A stretch of DNA of 64,000 bases from Pseudomonadota bacterium (GTDB lineage Archaea > Thermoplasmatota > SW-10-69-26 > JACQPN01 > JAJPHT01), in NCBI GenBank assembly GCA_021325135.1, contig JAJPHT010000030.1, forward strand, positions 62,001-126,000, in the 5' to 3' direction. A program made the position numbers and the translations under genes. Shown piece by piece: positions 1 through 8,754 of this stretch (positions are counted from its first letter, which is position 1; every line of letters begins with the position of its first letter). The notes beneath the pieces are model-generated. The model made no database searches. It worked only from the letters and a program-made list of their open reading frames with translations, and had not been told where the DNA came from.

Positions 1-789
1 GGCTTGGGTGGAACCGTGGTTGTTGGTCGGGTCGGTGTCTGCCCAGGCGAAGACGTCCACATTGAGCGACAACGTTCCCACTCGGCCGGTGCCGCTCCAT
101 GTGAACGTGAACGTGCGGGTGGTGCCCGCTGGCACATCGACGCGCTCGTCGGAGACGAAAGTCCCTGTGAGGTTGTCGTAGCCGTGGTCGATCAGGCGCA
201 CTTCGGTGTGCGGCGCATCGCCCATCGTGGGATTGCGAAGCGTCACTTGGACGCGCTTGGTCTCGGGCTTGTGGATCTCGCCCGTGGGAGGGCTCGCGAC
301 GGGAGCCTGCTCGAGGACTTGGACGTTGAGCACTTGGACGTCAGGGACAATGGCGATTCCGTGGGTGACGGTGTAGGTGGCGACGCGGTCGAAGAACTGG
401 GGGTGCATGTCGATGCAGAGGATGGCCTCGCTGGTGGGGACGATGGCTCGGACGTCGTAGACGTTGCCGGGGGGCCACTGGGAGTCGGCGAGGATGGTGC
501 CATCGGGCGTCATGAGGAAGACGAAGAGGGGCGCATAGTCGGGGCTCGTCTTCGTCACCGTGTAGGCCATGGGCGTGCCGGGGGTGAGGGTGTCTTGATA
601 ACAATCGGAGCCGTCGATGTTACTTCCCATCTCGCCGCTGAAGTTGCCCTCTGGCATGGGCATGGCGTCTGTGAGGCTGTTTTGGGCGTCTTGGCCCGTC
701 CCAGCGTCATCGTCGTACCGCGCGCTTGCGAGGTTCATCGAGCTGAGCATCAGGAGGAAGACGAGGGCGAGGATGGTGATGAGGCGCAC
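1..789 (-). CDS. Secreted PPC-CARDB domain protein, 3' end off the window
   Basis: An exported protein of unknown function with two beta domains. A signal peptide (MRLITILALVFLLMLSS then an Ala-rich region) is followed by DDDAGTGQDA, the typical opening of a pre-peptidase C-terminal (PPC) domain, over about residues 25-140. A CARDB-like domain covers about 150-263 (KRVQVTLRNPTMGDAPHTEV, then TWSG...VFAWADTDPTNN) and is still open at base 1. I chose the GTG at 789 because AAGGAG lies 6 nt upstream; an in-frame ATG at 813 would add eight residues. It follows the gene ending at 845 on the same strand by 55 nt, so the two are probably co-transcribed. The paralogues at 3612 and 4588 have the same domain order. 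CARDB and PPC domains usually mediate adhesion or stabilise exported enzymes; no catalytic domain is visible in the part seen. Confidence 0.75.
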   Translation of the reverse strand, partial: MRLITILALVFLLMLSSMNLASARYDDDAGTGQDAQNSLTDAMPMPEGNFSGEMGSNIDGSDCYQDTLTPGTPMAYTVTKTSPDYAPLFVFLMTPDGTILADSQWPPGNVYDVRAIVPTSEAILCIDMHPQFFDRVATYTVTHGIAIVPDVQVLNVQVLEQAPVASPPTGEIHKPETKRVQVTLRNPTMGDAPHTEVRLIDHGYDNLTGTFVSDERVDVPAGTTRTFTFTWSGTGRVGTLSLNVDVFAWADTDPTNNHGSTQA

Positions 790-844
790 GGGGATTCTCC
801 TTGAGGGCAGCATAGGACCCGGTTCATTTCGCATTTGTAACGGT

Positions 845-3421
845 TCAGGGCAGCGAGGCGGCCTGGAGGAGGCTGGCCAAGCTGAATCCCATGCCCAGGC
901 CTCCGATGAGGACGCTTTGATGGGTGCAGGCGGCGTTGTTGTCTGGGTCGCGCTCCGCCCCGTGGGGCGAGGCTTGGGCGCAGAGGGAAACGTCTCCGAT
1001 CGTCCCCGTGGTGTTCCAGGTGGTCTCCACCAAGGCCGAGTCGCCTGCCGGGATGGACGGAATCAGGATGCGCGCGATGATCTGCGGCGCGGAGCTGAGC
1101 CCAGTGGGGTCTTGGGCCTCGGAGGTCAGGAGGAGCTGGCCGCCTTCGGAGGCAGTGGCGCCGCGGTTGTGGATCCGGACGTGGACGACGCGTTCGGGGG
1201 AAGCGTGGTTGGGCACGGTGCCCCCGTCGGTCGTGATGGGGTTCTGCGTGACAGTGATGTCGGTTGGGCTGAGGGCGAGGTCGGGGCGGTTGTCCACGTT
1301 GAGGTGGAGCAACGCGCCCGTGCTGGCTCCCTGCTCGTCGGTGACCAGGACGTAGATGTCGGCCGTGGCTTGCGGGCCGAGGAGGCGCGCGTCGAACGTG
1401 AAGCTCCAGTTCTCCTTACCGAAGGCCGTCCTGAGCGGGCCCCCGTTGAGGGTCCATTGGACGCTGGCCAGGCTCGCAGTGGGGGAGTAGGCGTGTCCTT
1501 GGACGGTCACGCTGCCGTTCTGGGTCGCGTTGGCGAGGGGCGAATCGATGCTCAGCGCGGGCGGGGCCGCGTTGCGCACGAGGAACTGCACGTCCGCAAC
1601 GGCAGAGGTCGCCACACCGTCCGAGGCTTGGGCCTGGAGGTCGTGGAGGCCCTCGGCGAGGGCGATCGTGTCCACGAAGCGCGACCAGGGGGCGGCGCCC
1701 TGGGCGGGCATCCAGGGGCCCTGGTCCACACGGACGGACACCGTGACGGGATCGCCCTCAGGGTCGCTGACGGCGCCCGAGACGCGGAGAATGCCGCTGA
1801 CGTTCTCCAGGCTCGCCGGGGACGTGATGGCCAGCGTGGGGGGCTGGTTGGGCAGGGCTGGGGCCACCTCGACGCGCACGAACGCGACTGCGAGAGACCC
1901 GCCGGGGGGTTGGACGTGGGCCTCCAGGAGGAGGGGCGTCGCGACGTCGGGCCGTAGGCTCAGGTCGTACATGCCGTCCTGGCCGAAGCCCGGCGAGCCG
2001 TCCCCGTTGACGGGGAACGGGTTGACGGGGACGGTCTCGGTTGTGACAGGCGTGCCGTCCTCGAAGAGGCCCGTGATCGTCGCCGTCGGAGCGGGGTTGC
2101 CGAACGCATCGCGGACGGTGACGGAGAGCTCGGAGACGCGGCCGGCGTGGATCGAGTTGGGGTTGGACTCCGCGAGGGCGCCATTTGCGGTGGGAACGGC
2201 GAGCGTGCGCGCCCCCACACCGGGCCACGTCACGGCGAAGGACACTTGTCCAGCGCCCGAGGGCACGAGGCCCGAGACCGTCGCGACGCCCGTGGACGGG
2301 TCGTAGGAGGCGCTCCCGGCCGAGAGGAGCACGCCGGAGACCACGACATCGTGGGCGGCGTAGTCCGTGATCTCCTGCGCGGTGGGAGGCCGGCCGGTGG
2401 CGGCGTTGAGGCACGCGGAGGGCCCGCCCGTCTCACAGAGAGGATGAGCAGAACCCGCGTCGTCCGCGATGGCGAGCGTCATCGTCTGCGTCTGGAGCGC
2501 GCCGTTCGCGGAGGGGAGGACGGGGATGGAGGAGATGCCGTTGCCCGACACGTCGTGCAGGGAGAGGGCGAAGGGAGGGAGCGTGACGGTGAAGTTGGCC
2601 TGCCCTTGGACATCGGGGATGCCGTCGCCCGTGACGTCGGCCAGGACGGTGAACTCGTAGGTCCCGACTGGGGGTGTTCCGGTTTGGAAGGACGCGAAGG
2701 AACCGTGTGCGTCAGTAGTCACGCCATCGGGCACGCCGCTCCCAGGTGGGGCGTGGATTGTCGCGCCCGCCACAGGGGCGCCGGTCTGGTCGAGGGCCGT
2801 GAGCACCTCGGAGAAGCCACCTGTCGAGGAGTAGGTCGCCGTGGAAGGGCTCAGGTGGACCTCGATCTCGGCGTGGGGCGAGATGAGGATCATCGCCGCC
2901 TGGGTGCCAGCGTCCGCATCCAGGACGGTCCAGACGCCGGCCTTGTTGAAGCGCACGTTGGGGAACGTGGCGTTCGCAAAGGCAGTGGGCGTGGCGCAAT
3001 CGTTGGGATAGACTGCGTCGCCGCAGTGCTCGGTGTCGTTGTAGGCCTGCCGCGTCGAGCCGACGTTGGTCCCCTGGGGGTCCACGAGCTGCAGACGGTG
3101 GGCCACGCCGCCGAGGTCCAAGCCGGCCGCATCGAGGGCCGTGAAGGTGAGGTCGTAGGTCTGGTTGTAGTCGATCGTCCCGTTCTCGGGATAGACAACG
3201 GGGGAGATCGAGTCGGAGGTCCGGAAGTGGACGACGCGGATGGAGTTGCCCACGGTGAGGACGTTGGCCGGGTCCTTCACGTTCCGGGCCCCGCTGGTGC
3301 TGTCGTCTGCAACGGAGTCGGCGCCCGCCCAAGACGTCAAGAGGCTCGGAGCGAGACAGAGAAGCGTGACGAGGAGGGCAATCGGCATTGTCGATCGCGT
3401 GGTCGGACGCACGCCCCGCAC
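845..3421 (-). CDS. Large secreted protein with Ig-like and C-terminal CARDB domains
   Basis: An 858-residue exported protein of unknown function. After a basic n-region (RGVRPTTRST) comes a hydrophobic signal segment, MPIALLVTLLCLAPSLL. The mature part is beta-rich. Residues about 170-270 look like a carboxypeptidase-regulatory or big-Ig fold (GAPVAGATIHAPPG). Residues about 590-660 are a bacterial Ig-like unit containing SDPEGDPVTVSVRVD. Residues about 735-850 are a CARDB domain ending with DPDNNAACTHQSVLIGG. There is no C-terminal TM anchor. The start is the GTG at 3421: the leader motif TTAGGAGAAGCC lies 19 nt before it, close to the 15 nt seen before the ATG at 22754. An ATG at 3388 is the alternative. 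It heads a two-gene operon with the gene at 789. Confidence 0.8.
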   Translation of the reverse strand: MRGVRPTTRSTMPIALLVTLLCLAPSLLTSWAGADSVADDSTSGARNVKDPANVLTVGNSIRVVHFRTSDSISPVVYPENGTIDYNQTYDLTFTALDAAGLDLGGVAHRLQLVDPQGTNVGSTRQAYNDTEHCGDAVYPNDCATPTAFANATFPNVRFNKAGVWTVLDADAGTQAAMILISPHAEIEVHLSPSTATYSSTGGFSEVLTALDQTGAPVAGATIHAPPGSGVPDGVTTDAHGSFASFQTGTPPVGTYEFTVLADVTGDGIPDVQGQANFTVTLPPFALSLHDVSGNGISSIPVLPSANGALQTQTMTLAIADDAGSAHPLCETGGPSACLNAATGRPPTAQEITDYAAHDVVVSGVLLSAGSASYDPSTGVATVSGLVPSGAGQVSFAVTWPGVGARTLAVPTANGALAESNPNSIHAGRVSELSVTVRDAFGNPAPTATITGLFEDGTPVTTETVPVNPFPVNGDGSPGFGQDGMYDLSLRPDVATPLLLEAHVQPPGGSLAVAFVRVEVAPALPNQPPTLAITSPASLENVSGILRVSGAVSDPEGDPVTVSVRVDQGPWMPAQGAAPWSRFVDTIALAEGLHDLQAQASDGVATSAVADVQFLVRNAAPPALSIDSPLANATQNGSVTVQGHAYSPTASLASVQWTLNGGPLRTAFGKENWSFTFDARLLGPQATADIYVLVTDEQGASTGALLHLNVDNRPDLALSPTDITVTQNPITTDGGTVPNHASPERVVHVRIHNRGATASEGGQLLLTSEAQDPTGLSSAPQIIARILIPSIPAGDSALVETTWNTTGTIGDVSLCAQASPHGAERDPDNNAACTHQSVLIGGLGMGFSLASLLQAASLP

Positions 3422-3440
3422 CCGGGAAGAGGGTTCAAAA

Positions 3441-3503
3441 GGCTTCTCCTAAACTCCTGCGCGTAACGCCCCCATTTTGTGTAGGATTCTTGTCAATTTC
3501 CCC
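3441..3503 (-). promoter_or_regulatory. Promoter/leader element shared with the operon at 22754
   Basis: Read on the minus strand, GGGGAAATTGACAAGAATCC (3503-3484) is followed 31 nt later by TTAGGAGAAGCC (3452-3441), just upstream of the start at 3421. The same two blocks, with nearly the same spacing, precede the operon starting at 22754. I infer a common activator or promoter class plus a common leader; no transcript data support this. Confidence 0.5.
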
Positions 3504-3562
3504 GCCGAGCCGGCCTAACCCGCAGACCCGCCAATCCATGTCACTCACGAGGGGCCAAGGCA

Positions 3563-3602
3563 GGATTTAAGGCGCATCGTCTCCTCGGCCGTTCCGGGAG
3601 GC
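3563..3602 (+). promoter_or_regulatory. Probable TATA box and ribosome binding site for the gene at 3612
   Basis: GATTTAAGG (about 3564-3572) is the only TATA-like block in this GC-rich intergenic region and sits about 45 nt before the TTG start. GGGAGG at about 3597-3602 is a ribosome binding site 9 nt upstream of TTG 3612, which supports that unusual start codon. Confidence 0.4.
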
Positions 3603-3611
3603 CATCCCAAC

Positions 3612-4583
3612 TTGCGCCCAGCGGTCCTCATCCTCGTTAGCCTCTTCCTCGTCAATCTCCTCCCTCTCGCCGCGGCCCAAGACGATGCCGGCACGGGCGC
3701 CGACGCCCCCGACAACCGAGCGAACGCGCTTTCATTCAACGGGACTGACCTCACGGGGACTCTGGACGACCCCAACGGTGATAGCGCCGACTGGTACCTC
3801 ATGACCGGCCTCCCCGCTCATCAAGGACTCAGCGTGGACCTCCAAACAACTGGCCTCTGGGGAATCGCAATTACGCTCTTGGACCAGAACGGCAACCCCT
3901 TCCTTCACGACCAAAACGGCCAGCTCATCAGCGGATATTACACCGACAACTTCGGTGGTGCTCCAGCACGCTACCACTTCGACATCATCCCCTCCCCCGG
4001 CGCCTTCTACCTCGGCATCACGCGCAACTTCTGGTCGAACCAAGGCACCTACGAGTTCAACTTCACCACCGTCGCGCTCGCCGACTTGGCCGTCGATTCC
4101 ATCACCATCACCCCCGTGACCATCCAGTCCGATCTTGGCCCTCTCCCGGCCTCGGTCGAGCGGATCGTGAACGTCACCGTCGAGAACCATGGCGCCGCCG
4201 ATGCCCCCAGCGTGGTGGACGTCTGGGTCAACCCCGCCAACGACCCCAGCGGCTCTCGCCGCCACGTCGGCACCATCAGCCTGACCATCCCCGCGGGCCA
4301 GAGCCGGACGGTCTTGCTCGAGTGGCAAACCACGGGCGAGCTTGGCGACATGGACGTCCACGCCCACGCCTCGACGCATTGGGAGGCCAACTTGGGCGAC
4401 AACGAGCTCGTCACGCGCCAGTTCGTCCTCGTGGGCCAACTGGGACAAGGCGTTGACCTGCTCAACCACAACGTGGACGCGGACGGCGTCGCAAGCGCTG
4501 GCACCAGCTACGGCCGCGGCACGGGCGCCGGCATCACCCTCCCGCTCCTCGGAACGACCAGCGTGGGCCAATACGACCCGTGA
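3612..4583 (+). CDS. Secreted PPC-CARDB domain protein
   Basis: A 323-residue exported protein. The signal peptide (RPAVLILVSLFLVNLLPLAAA) is followed by QDDAGTGADAPDN, the start of a PPC-like beta sandwich (about 24-155) containing a typical DSADWYLM strand. A CARDB domain (about 160-285) carries ERIVNVTVENHGAADAPSVV and a closing HWEANLGDNELVTRQ. The last 40 residues are Gly/Thr-rich with no obvious anchor. TTG is the start, with GGGAGG upstream; no ATG lies before the signal peptide. The next gene begins 4 nt after the stop, so the pair is surely co-transcribed. Function unknown; the architecture suggests a cell-surface or matrix binding protein. Confidence 0.8.
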   Translation: MRPAVLILVSLFLVNLLPLAAAQDDAGTGADAPDNRANALSFNGTDLTGTLDDPNGDSADWYLMTGLPAHQGLSVDLQTTGLWGIAITLLDQNGNPFLHDQNGQLISGYYTDNFGGAPARYHFDIIPSPGAFYLGITRNFWSNQGTYEFNFTTVALADLAVDSITITPVTIQSDLGPLPASVERIVNVTVENHGAADAPSVVDVWVNPANDPSGSRRHVGTISLTIPAGQSRTVLLEWQTTGELGDMDVHAHASTHWEANLGDNELVTRQFVLVGQLGQGVDLLNHNVDADGVASAGTSYGRGTGAGITLPLLGTTSVGQYDP

Positions 4584-4587
4584 GACT

Positions 4588-7239
4588 ATGCGCGCCCCCC
4601 TCCCCGTCTTCCTCGCCCTCTTCCTGCTCGTCCCCAGCGCCCACGCCGAGGCACCCGGCCAGGACGACAACGCAACCGGCGCGGATGCTCCCGACGACGC
4701 AACCCACGCCATCGCGATCCCCTTCGCGGACATCGCCGGCACGCTGGATCCCGCCAACGGCGACCACGCGGACTGGTACGCATTCAACGTCACGCCCGGC
4801 AAGGTCCTCCAGTGGACCTACCACACCACGATTCCCCGCTCCTACGTCTACATCCTCGACGACGCGGGCCGCACGATCACGGCCCACGACATGTGGAACT
4901 GGGACAGCGTCTTCGGCGGCCCCGCCAACGCGACCTTCTACCCTGTGAACACGCTCCTGGGCAACGTGACTCACGTCCGCCTCGGCATCGCCGAACACGA
5001 CGGCGGAGGCGACTACTGGATGGAACTCGCCCTGCTCGATCCCGCCGACGTCAGCCTCGACACCCTGACGGTCGCGCCGGCGGCGGGCCCCACGGATCCG
5101 CAAGCGCCCACCAGCCTGCACCACACGATCCTCGTCAACCTCTCCAACCAGGACCAGGGCGCGACCGTGGCCCGAGTCCACGTGACCGTCATCGCGACCG
5201 CGACGGGCGGCACGCGCGACTTGGGCACCCAAGCCGTCGGGCTCAACGGGGGGCAGCGGGCGGTCTTGACCTACGACTGGAATGGCCTGGGCGAAGCGGG
5301 CGAAATGCGCATCGACGCCACCGCCACCTCAAGCTGGATCGAGACCCGCAGCGACAACAACGCCATCACCACGACCAGCAGCGTCCTCGTCAACCACACC
5401 GGCTTCGGCCTGGATGTCTTGAACGGGGGCGCAGGCAACTCCCTCCTGGGCGTTGGGTGGAGCTCGAATGGCCACTCGAGCGTCGGCGTCTGCGCCGGCC
5501 TCGTCGTGACCGGCGCGTGCGAAGGCGCCACCGATCCCATCCAGCCCGGCATCAGTCCCACCGGAGATGCGGAGGGAGACAAGCTGGCCATCAGCGGGAC
5601 TGGCCACGCCCATTCTGACTCCGGCCTCGCCGTGAGCGGAACGGGCGACTCGGACGGACCCGTCGCCGTCTCCGGAACGGGCACCAGCAACGGAAGCCTC
5701 GTGGCGGCCGGAGCAACCGGCACAAGCAACGGCTGGGCCCTCGCCGTGAACCCCTTGGGCAACGCGACGTGCACCGTGGGCTTCCTGTGCATCGCGGCCA
5801 CCGCCACGGGCGAAGCCAACGGATGGCTCCCCCTCGGCGTGACCGGGACATGCAACGGTGGGCCCTGCAACGACGTCGAGACCACCCAGAACGCCCAAGC
5901 CAACTCCATCGCCGTCAGCGGCACGGGCCAGAGCCAAGCCCCCATCGCCACCAGCGGGACCGGCCCGAGTACAGGCAACTTCGCCACCAGCCTCACGGGC
6001 CCCGCGGAGGGCAACGACACCGCGCTCAGCGGCACGGGCGACGCCACCACAACGTGGAACGCGCTCAGCCTCGCCGCAAGCGGAATGGGGAACGCCACGG
6101 GGGGTTCCGCCCTCGCGCCCGTGGGCAATGCGCGCTGCTTCGGCTTGGACTGCGCCGCGGTGAGTCTCACCGGCGATGCCGACGCCTCCTGCGACGCGGC
6201 CCTCGTCGAAGAGTGCGTCGCAATCAGCGGCACCGGCCAGGCGCACTGCGAATCCGGCAACGCGGGGGATCAGTGCACAGCCGTGCGCATCGCGGACCTC
6301 ATTCCATCCCCCGACGTTGCAATCAGCCCAACCGGCGACGCCAACGGAGGCGACCTCGCGATCAGCGGCACCGGCAACGCCCACACCGACCACGGAACCA
6401 GCCTGAGCGGAACCGGCAACGCCAGCAACGGAGGCGACCAGGACGACTCGTGCGCACACCCCGGCGCGGTCTCGTGCATCGCCCTGAGCGCCGCCGGCGA
6501 CGCCTCGAACGGCGGCAACGGAGCCCGCGCGTGCGAAACCCAAAGCTCTGCCTCGGTCGGTTGCGTGGCGCTCAGCGGGGCGGGAAGGAGTACGAATGGG
6601 GGAGACGGCGAGGAATCGTGCCTCACCAACGGCGTCCTCACCGACGACATCAACCTCAACTGCATCGCGATTTCCTTGCTAGGAGACGCCTCGAACGGGG
6701 GAGACGGAACCTACAGCTGCGCGACGGTGCTCGCAGCCAACCCAAATTGCATAGCCATATCCGCCTTCGGCACCGCGCGCAATGGCGGTGAAGGAGGCGG
6801 CTCCTGTGAGGTCATCTTGGGCATCGGCTCCACGACCTGCACGGCAGCCAGCCTCACCGGCAACGCCTCCAACGGTGGCGATGGCGCAGGCTCCTGCGCG
6901 CAAGGACTCGGCTACGCGTCCCTCAGTTGCGTCGCAATCTCCGTCATCGGGGACGCCTCCAACGGTGGAGCTGGCCAGGAAAGTTGCGAGAGCAGCGTCG
7001 AGACCGCCTCCGTGAACTGCGTTGCGATCAGTCCGGCGGGCCGCGCTGCCAACGCCGGAGGGGGCCCGCTCGCCTGCAGACAGTTCGACGCAACTGCATC
7101 GGCCAACTGTATCATGGTCGGTTCACCCGCCCCGCCAGCCTCCCACGGCTTCTTGCAAGGTGGAGAGGAGCGCGAGTCGGGATCCAACTTCATGCGCACA
7201 GTCGTGGCCTGGCTCATCCACGCGATCTCGTCACGATAA
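4588..7239 (+). CDS. Secreted PPC-CARDB protein with long SGTG and Cys-NGG repeat domain
   Basis: An 883-residue exported protein. The signal peptide is residues 1-20 (RAPLPVFLALFLLVPSAHA). A PPC-like domain (about 22-150) opens with GQDDNATGADAPDD and contains DHADWYAFNV. A CARDB domain (about 155-270) ends with RSDNNAITTTSSVLVN. From about 318 to 610 runs a Gly/Ser/Thr-rich array built on S-G-T-G-x-A (AISGTGNAHTDHG). It then changes into about eight units of roughly 30 residues with the pattern C-[IVT]-A-x-S-x2-G-x-A-x-N-G-G-x-G-x3-C-x(7-12)-C. Paired cysteines suggest disulphide-closed loops on a beta-solenoid, a fold inference only. I chose the ATG at 4588 because the long open frame upstream of it overlaps the previous gene and lacks a signal peptide. 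There is no C-terminal anchor. Confidence 0.82.
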   Translation: MRAPLPVFLALFLLVPSAHAEAPGQDDNATGADAPDDATHAIAIPFADIAGTLDPANGDHADWYAFNVTPGKVLQWTYHTTIPRSYVYILDDAGRTITAHDMWNWDSVFGGPANATFYPVNTLLGNVTHVRLGIAEHDGGGDYWMELALLDPADVSLDTLTVAPAAGPTDPQAPTSLHHTILVNLSNQDQGATVARVHVTVIATATGGTRDLGTQAVGLNGGQRAVLTYDWNGLGEAGEMRIDATATSSWIETRSDNNAITTTSSVLVNHTGFGLDVLNGGAGNSLLGVGWSSNGHSSVGVCAGLVVTGACEGATDPIQPGISPTGDAEGDKLAISGTGHAHSDSGLAVSGTGDSDGPVAVSGTGTSNGSLVAAGATGTSNGWALAVNPLGNATCTVGFLCIAATATGEANGWLPLGVTGTCNGGPCNDVETTQNAQANSIAVSGTGQSQAPIATSGTGPSTGNFATSLTGPAEGNDTALSGTGDATTTWNALSLAASGMGNATGGSALAPVGNARCFGLDCAAVSLTGDADASCDAALVEECVAISGTGQAHCESGNAGDQCTAVRIADLIPSPDVAISPTGDANGGDLAISGTGNAHTDHGTSLSGTGNASNGGDQDDSCAHPGAVSCIALSAAGDASNGGNGARACETQSSASVGCVALSGAGRSTNGGDGEESCLTNGVLTDDINLNCIAISLLGDASNGGDGTYSCATVLAANPNCIAISAFGTARNGGEGGGSCEVILGIGSTTCTAASLTGNASNGGDGAGSCAQGLGYASLSCVAISVIGDASNGGAGQESCESSVETASVNCVAISPAGRAANAGGGPLACRQFDATASANCIMVGSPAPPASHGFLQGGEERESGSNFMRTVVAWLIHAISSR
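5539..7125 (+). repeat. Protein-level repeat array: SGTG units then Cys/NGG units
   Basis: In-frame repeats inside the gene at 4588. The first part (to about 6420) repeats S-G-T-G with a variable acidic or His/Asn spacer every 9-15 residues. The second part repeats a roughly 30-residue unit with two cysteines and an A-S-N-G-G core. The two types share the A-x-S-x2-G-x-A segment, so the second probably arose from the first by adding a Cys-bounded loop. At DNA level the copies are diverged, so this is not a recent expansion. Confidence 0.75.
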
Positions 7240-7262
7240 GCCCGCAATCGTGGTGCAGGACT

Positions 7263-7763
7263 ATGTTTGCAACCAGCAGCGCGGATCTCGCATTCAACGT
7301 GGATCTTGAGTTCCGGGACTACCTCGCGTTCTACCTTTACGGCTTCCGGCGGATCATGATGTTCCTCGGGCCACCAACGGCGGGGTTGGCCCTCGCGTAC
7401 GTGATCGCACCACAGAAGTACCCCACATTGGGCATCATCGTCCCGTTGGCCTTGCTCTGCATCGGCCTCATTGTCGTCGGGATATTCCGGGACGCGTGGC
7501 AGCAGAGCAAGAAACCGAGTCATGAGAGGATGTTCACGATGGAAACGACCGCCGAAGGGTTCACCATCCGCACGGGCGGCCGATCTGAATCTTTCACATG
7601 GGACGGCTTGTGGAGAAACGTCGAACTGCGGGGACATTTCTTGTTCTTCGCCACACGCCGCATCATCTTCATTGTGCCAAAAAGAAGCCTGGGCGGGGAA
7701 AGAGTGGTGGAGATGCTCAGGGCGCGCTCCAACCCAAAGGCAAGAGAGCGGCGCACGGAATAG
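7263..7763 (+). CDS. YcxB-like membrane protein
   Basis: A 166-residue protein with two TM helices (about 27-48 and 55-76) and a C-terminal soluble domain. Residues about 90-150 follow the YcxB-like pattern: a FTMETTAEGFTI strand, a WDGLWRNVE turn, then ATRRIIFIVPKRSL, the characteristic aromatic/basic strand ending in PKR. YcxB-like proteins are widespread, have no firmly established role and sit at the membrane. I chose the ATG at 7263, 23 nt after the previous stop. Reading upstream of it would give an arginine-rich frame antisense-like to the neighbour. Family assignment is by eye. Confidence 0.7.
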   Translation: MFATSSADLAFNVDLEFRDYLAFYLYGFRRIMMFLGPPTAGLALAYVIAPQKYPTLGIIVPLALLCIGLIVVGIFRDAWQQSKKPSHERMFTMETTAEGFTIRTGGRSESFTWDGLWRNVELRGHFLFFATRRIIFIVPKRSLGGERVVEMLRARSNPKARERRTE

Positions 7764-7798
7764 GAATGGCCTTCTGCCACTGAGCAGCGCGTGCCCTT

Positions 7799-7816
7799 GC
7801 TGCGTTTCAGCGCAGC
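7799..7816. terminator. Weak hairpin between convergent genes
   Basis: GCTGCG-tttcag-CGCAGC lies in the 113-bp gap between the convergent genes ending at 7763 and 7877. There is no T-tract, so terminator function is only a possibility. Confidence 0.2.
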
Positions 7817-7876
7817 CGCGTCTGGAGTGTTGGGTGGAGGCGTTCCTCGAACCGTACTGTGTCCACCTCGCGCGCC

Positions 7877-8560
7877 TCAGCGCGATGGATTGGCATCTTC
7901 GGTCGTCCATTCGAAGGACGCGTTGGCCTGAATCCCGCCGTGGTCGTCGCCGTACCAGCGTGCGGTGGCCAGGAAGCTGAGGTTGCCGGCGGGAAGCCAA
8001 GTCCAGGGTGCGTCGGAGCCGCCCTGCTGGACCCAGCCGGGAAAGGTGTACGTGGCCTCGTAGGTCTGGTTGGGCGCGAGCTCTCTGGCACCTGTCTCGG
8101 GCTGCGAAGCGTTGTAGTCAAAGCTGCAGGGATCCATGCATGGACGCCCCATTCCCATGGTTCCAGGTTGGGGTTGGCAAGCCGAGTTGTAGGGCACGTA
8201 GATCGTGCCGTTGGCATCGCGGATGCTCATGCCAAACGGCTGCTGGCACGGAGGCCACCAGATCGTGAGGTTCTCCCCGCCGAGATTCGTGGCCTCGGCC
8301 TGGACGGTCACATGCCCGGCCTGCTGATCGGACGCGTGAACCTGATCCACGATCTGAAGATCAAACCGAAGCGATGAGGCGGAAGGCGAATTGTTGGTGG
8401 TCGATGCGTTGAGGGAGTTCGCTCGCGTTGTGGCCGTGAGGATTGGAGTTGCAGATGGCGCGGCGCTCACTGTCGTGTTGGTCAGCGTGTGCGTCGGGCT
8501 CTCGGATGGCGAGAGGCAGCCAATCAGGAAGATCGCAAGGACAAGAGGGAACGAGCGCAT
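7877..8560 (-). CDS. Lipoprotein with BsuPI-like beta domain
   Basis: A 227-residue exported lipoprotein. RSFPLVLAIFLIGC is a clean lipobox signal peptide, with Cys about residue 15. A Ser/Thr/Asn-rich linker runs to about 60. A beta domain (about 62-225) has the order N-x-G-G-E-N-L-T, a D-A-N-G-T turn and P-N-Q-T-Y-E-A-T-Y-T-F before a final aromatic strand, which resembles the intracellular proteinase inhibitor (BsuPI) fold. Four cysteines in the middle may pair. I chose the ATG at 8560 so the lipobox follows directly; a TTG at 8599 would add a poor leader. It lies 194 nt after the preceding gene on the same strand, so it may have its own promoter. Role unknown. Confidence 0.65.
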   Translation of the reverse strand: MRSFPLVLAIFLIGCLSPSESPTHTLTNTTVSAAPSATPILTATTRANSLNASTTNNSPSASSLRFDLQIVDQVHASDQQAGHVTVQAEATNLGGENLTIWWPPCQQPFGMSIRDANGTIYVPYNSACQPQPGTMGMGRPCMDPCSFDYNASQPETGARELAPNQTYEATYTFPGWVQQGGSDAPWTWLPAGNLSFLATARWYGDDHGGIQANASFEWTTEDANPSR

Positions 8561-8754
8561 CGTTGCAGGGACCGCAAATAGGTGCATAGCAGTTTCCAAG
8601 ATTGGCTGCCGCCGTCAAGGAGCAGGCCAGGAGCGACCTGTTTCCAAGACGGCGAAGGATCATCGACGCCACGGGCAGGAAGATAAGGGGTGCTCGGGCA
8701 ACCATCACGAGCAAAACCCCCCCGGGTTCTTTCGCCCGCGAGCTATCTCGAACT

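Noticed and set aside
8597-8662. A short near-repeat of GTTTCCAAGA in the 194-bp gap upstream of the lipoprotein gene (about 8591-8601 and 8640-8650).
   Set aside because: Too short and single; no promoter logic or symmetry accompanies it.
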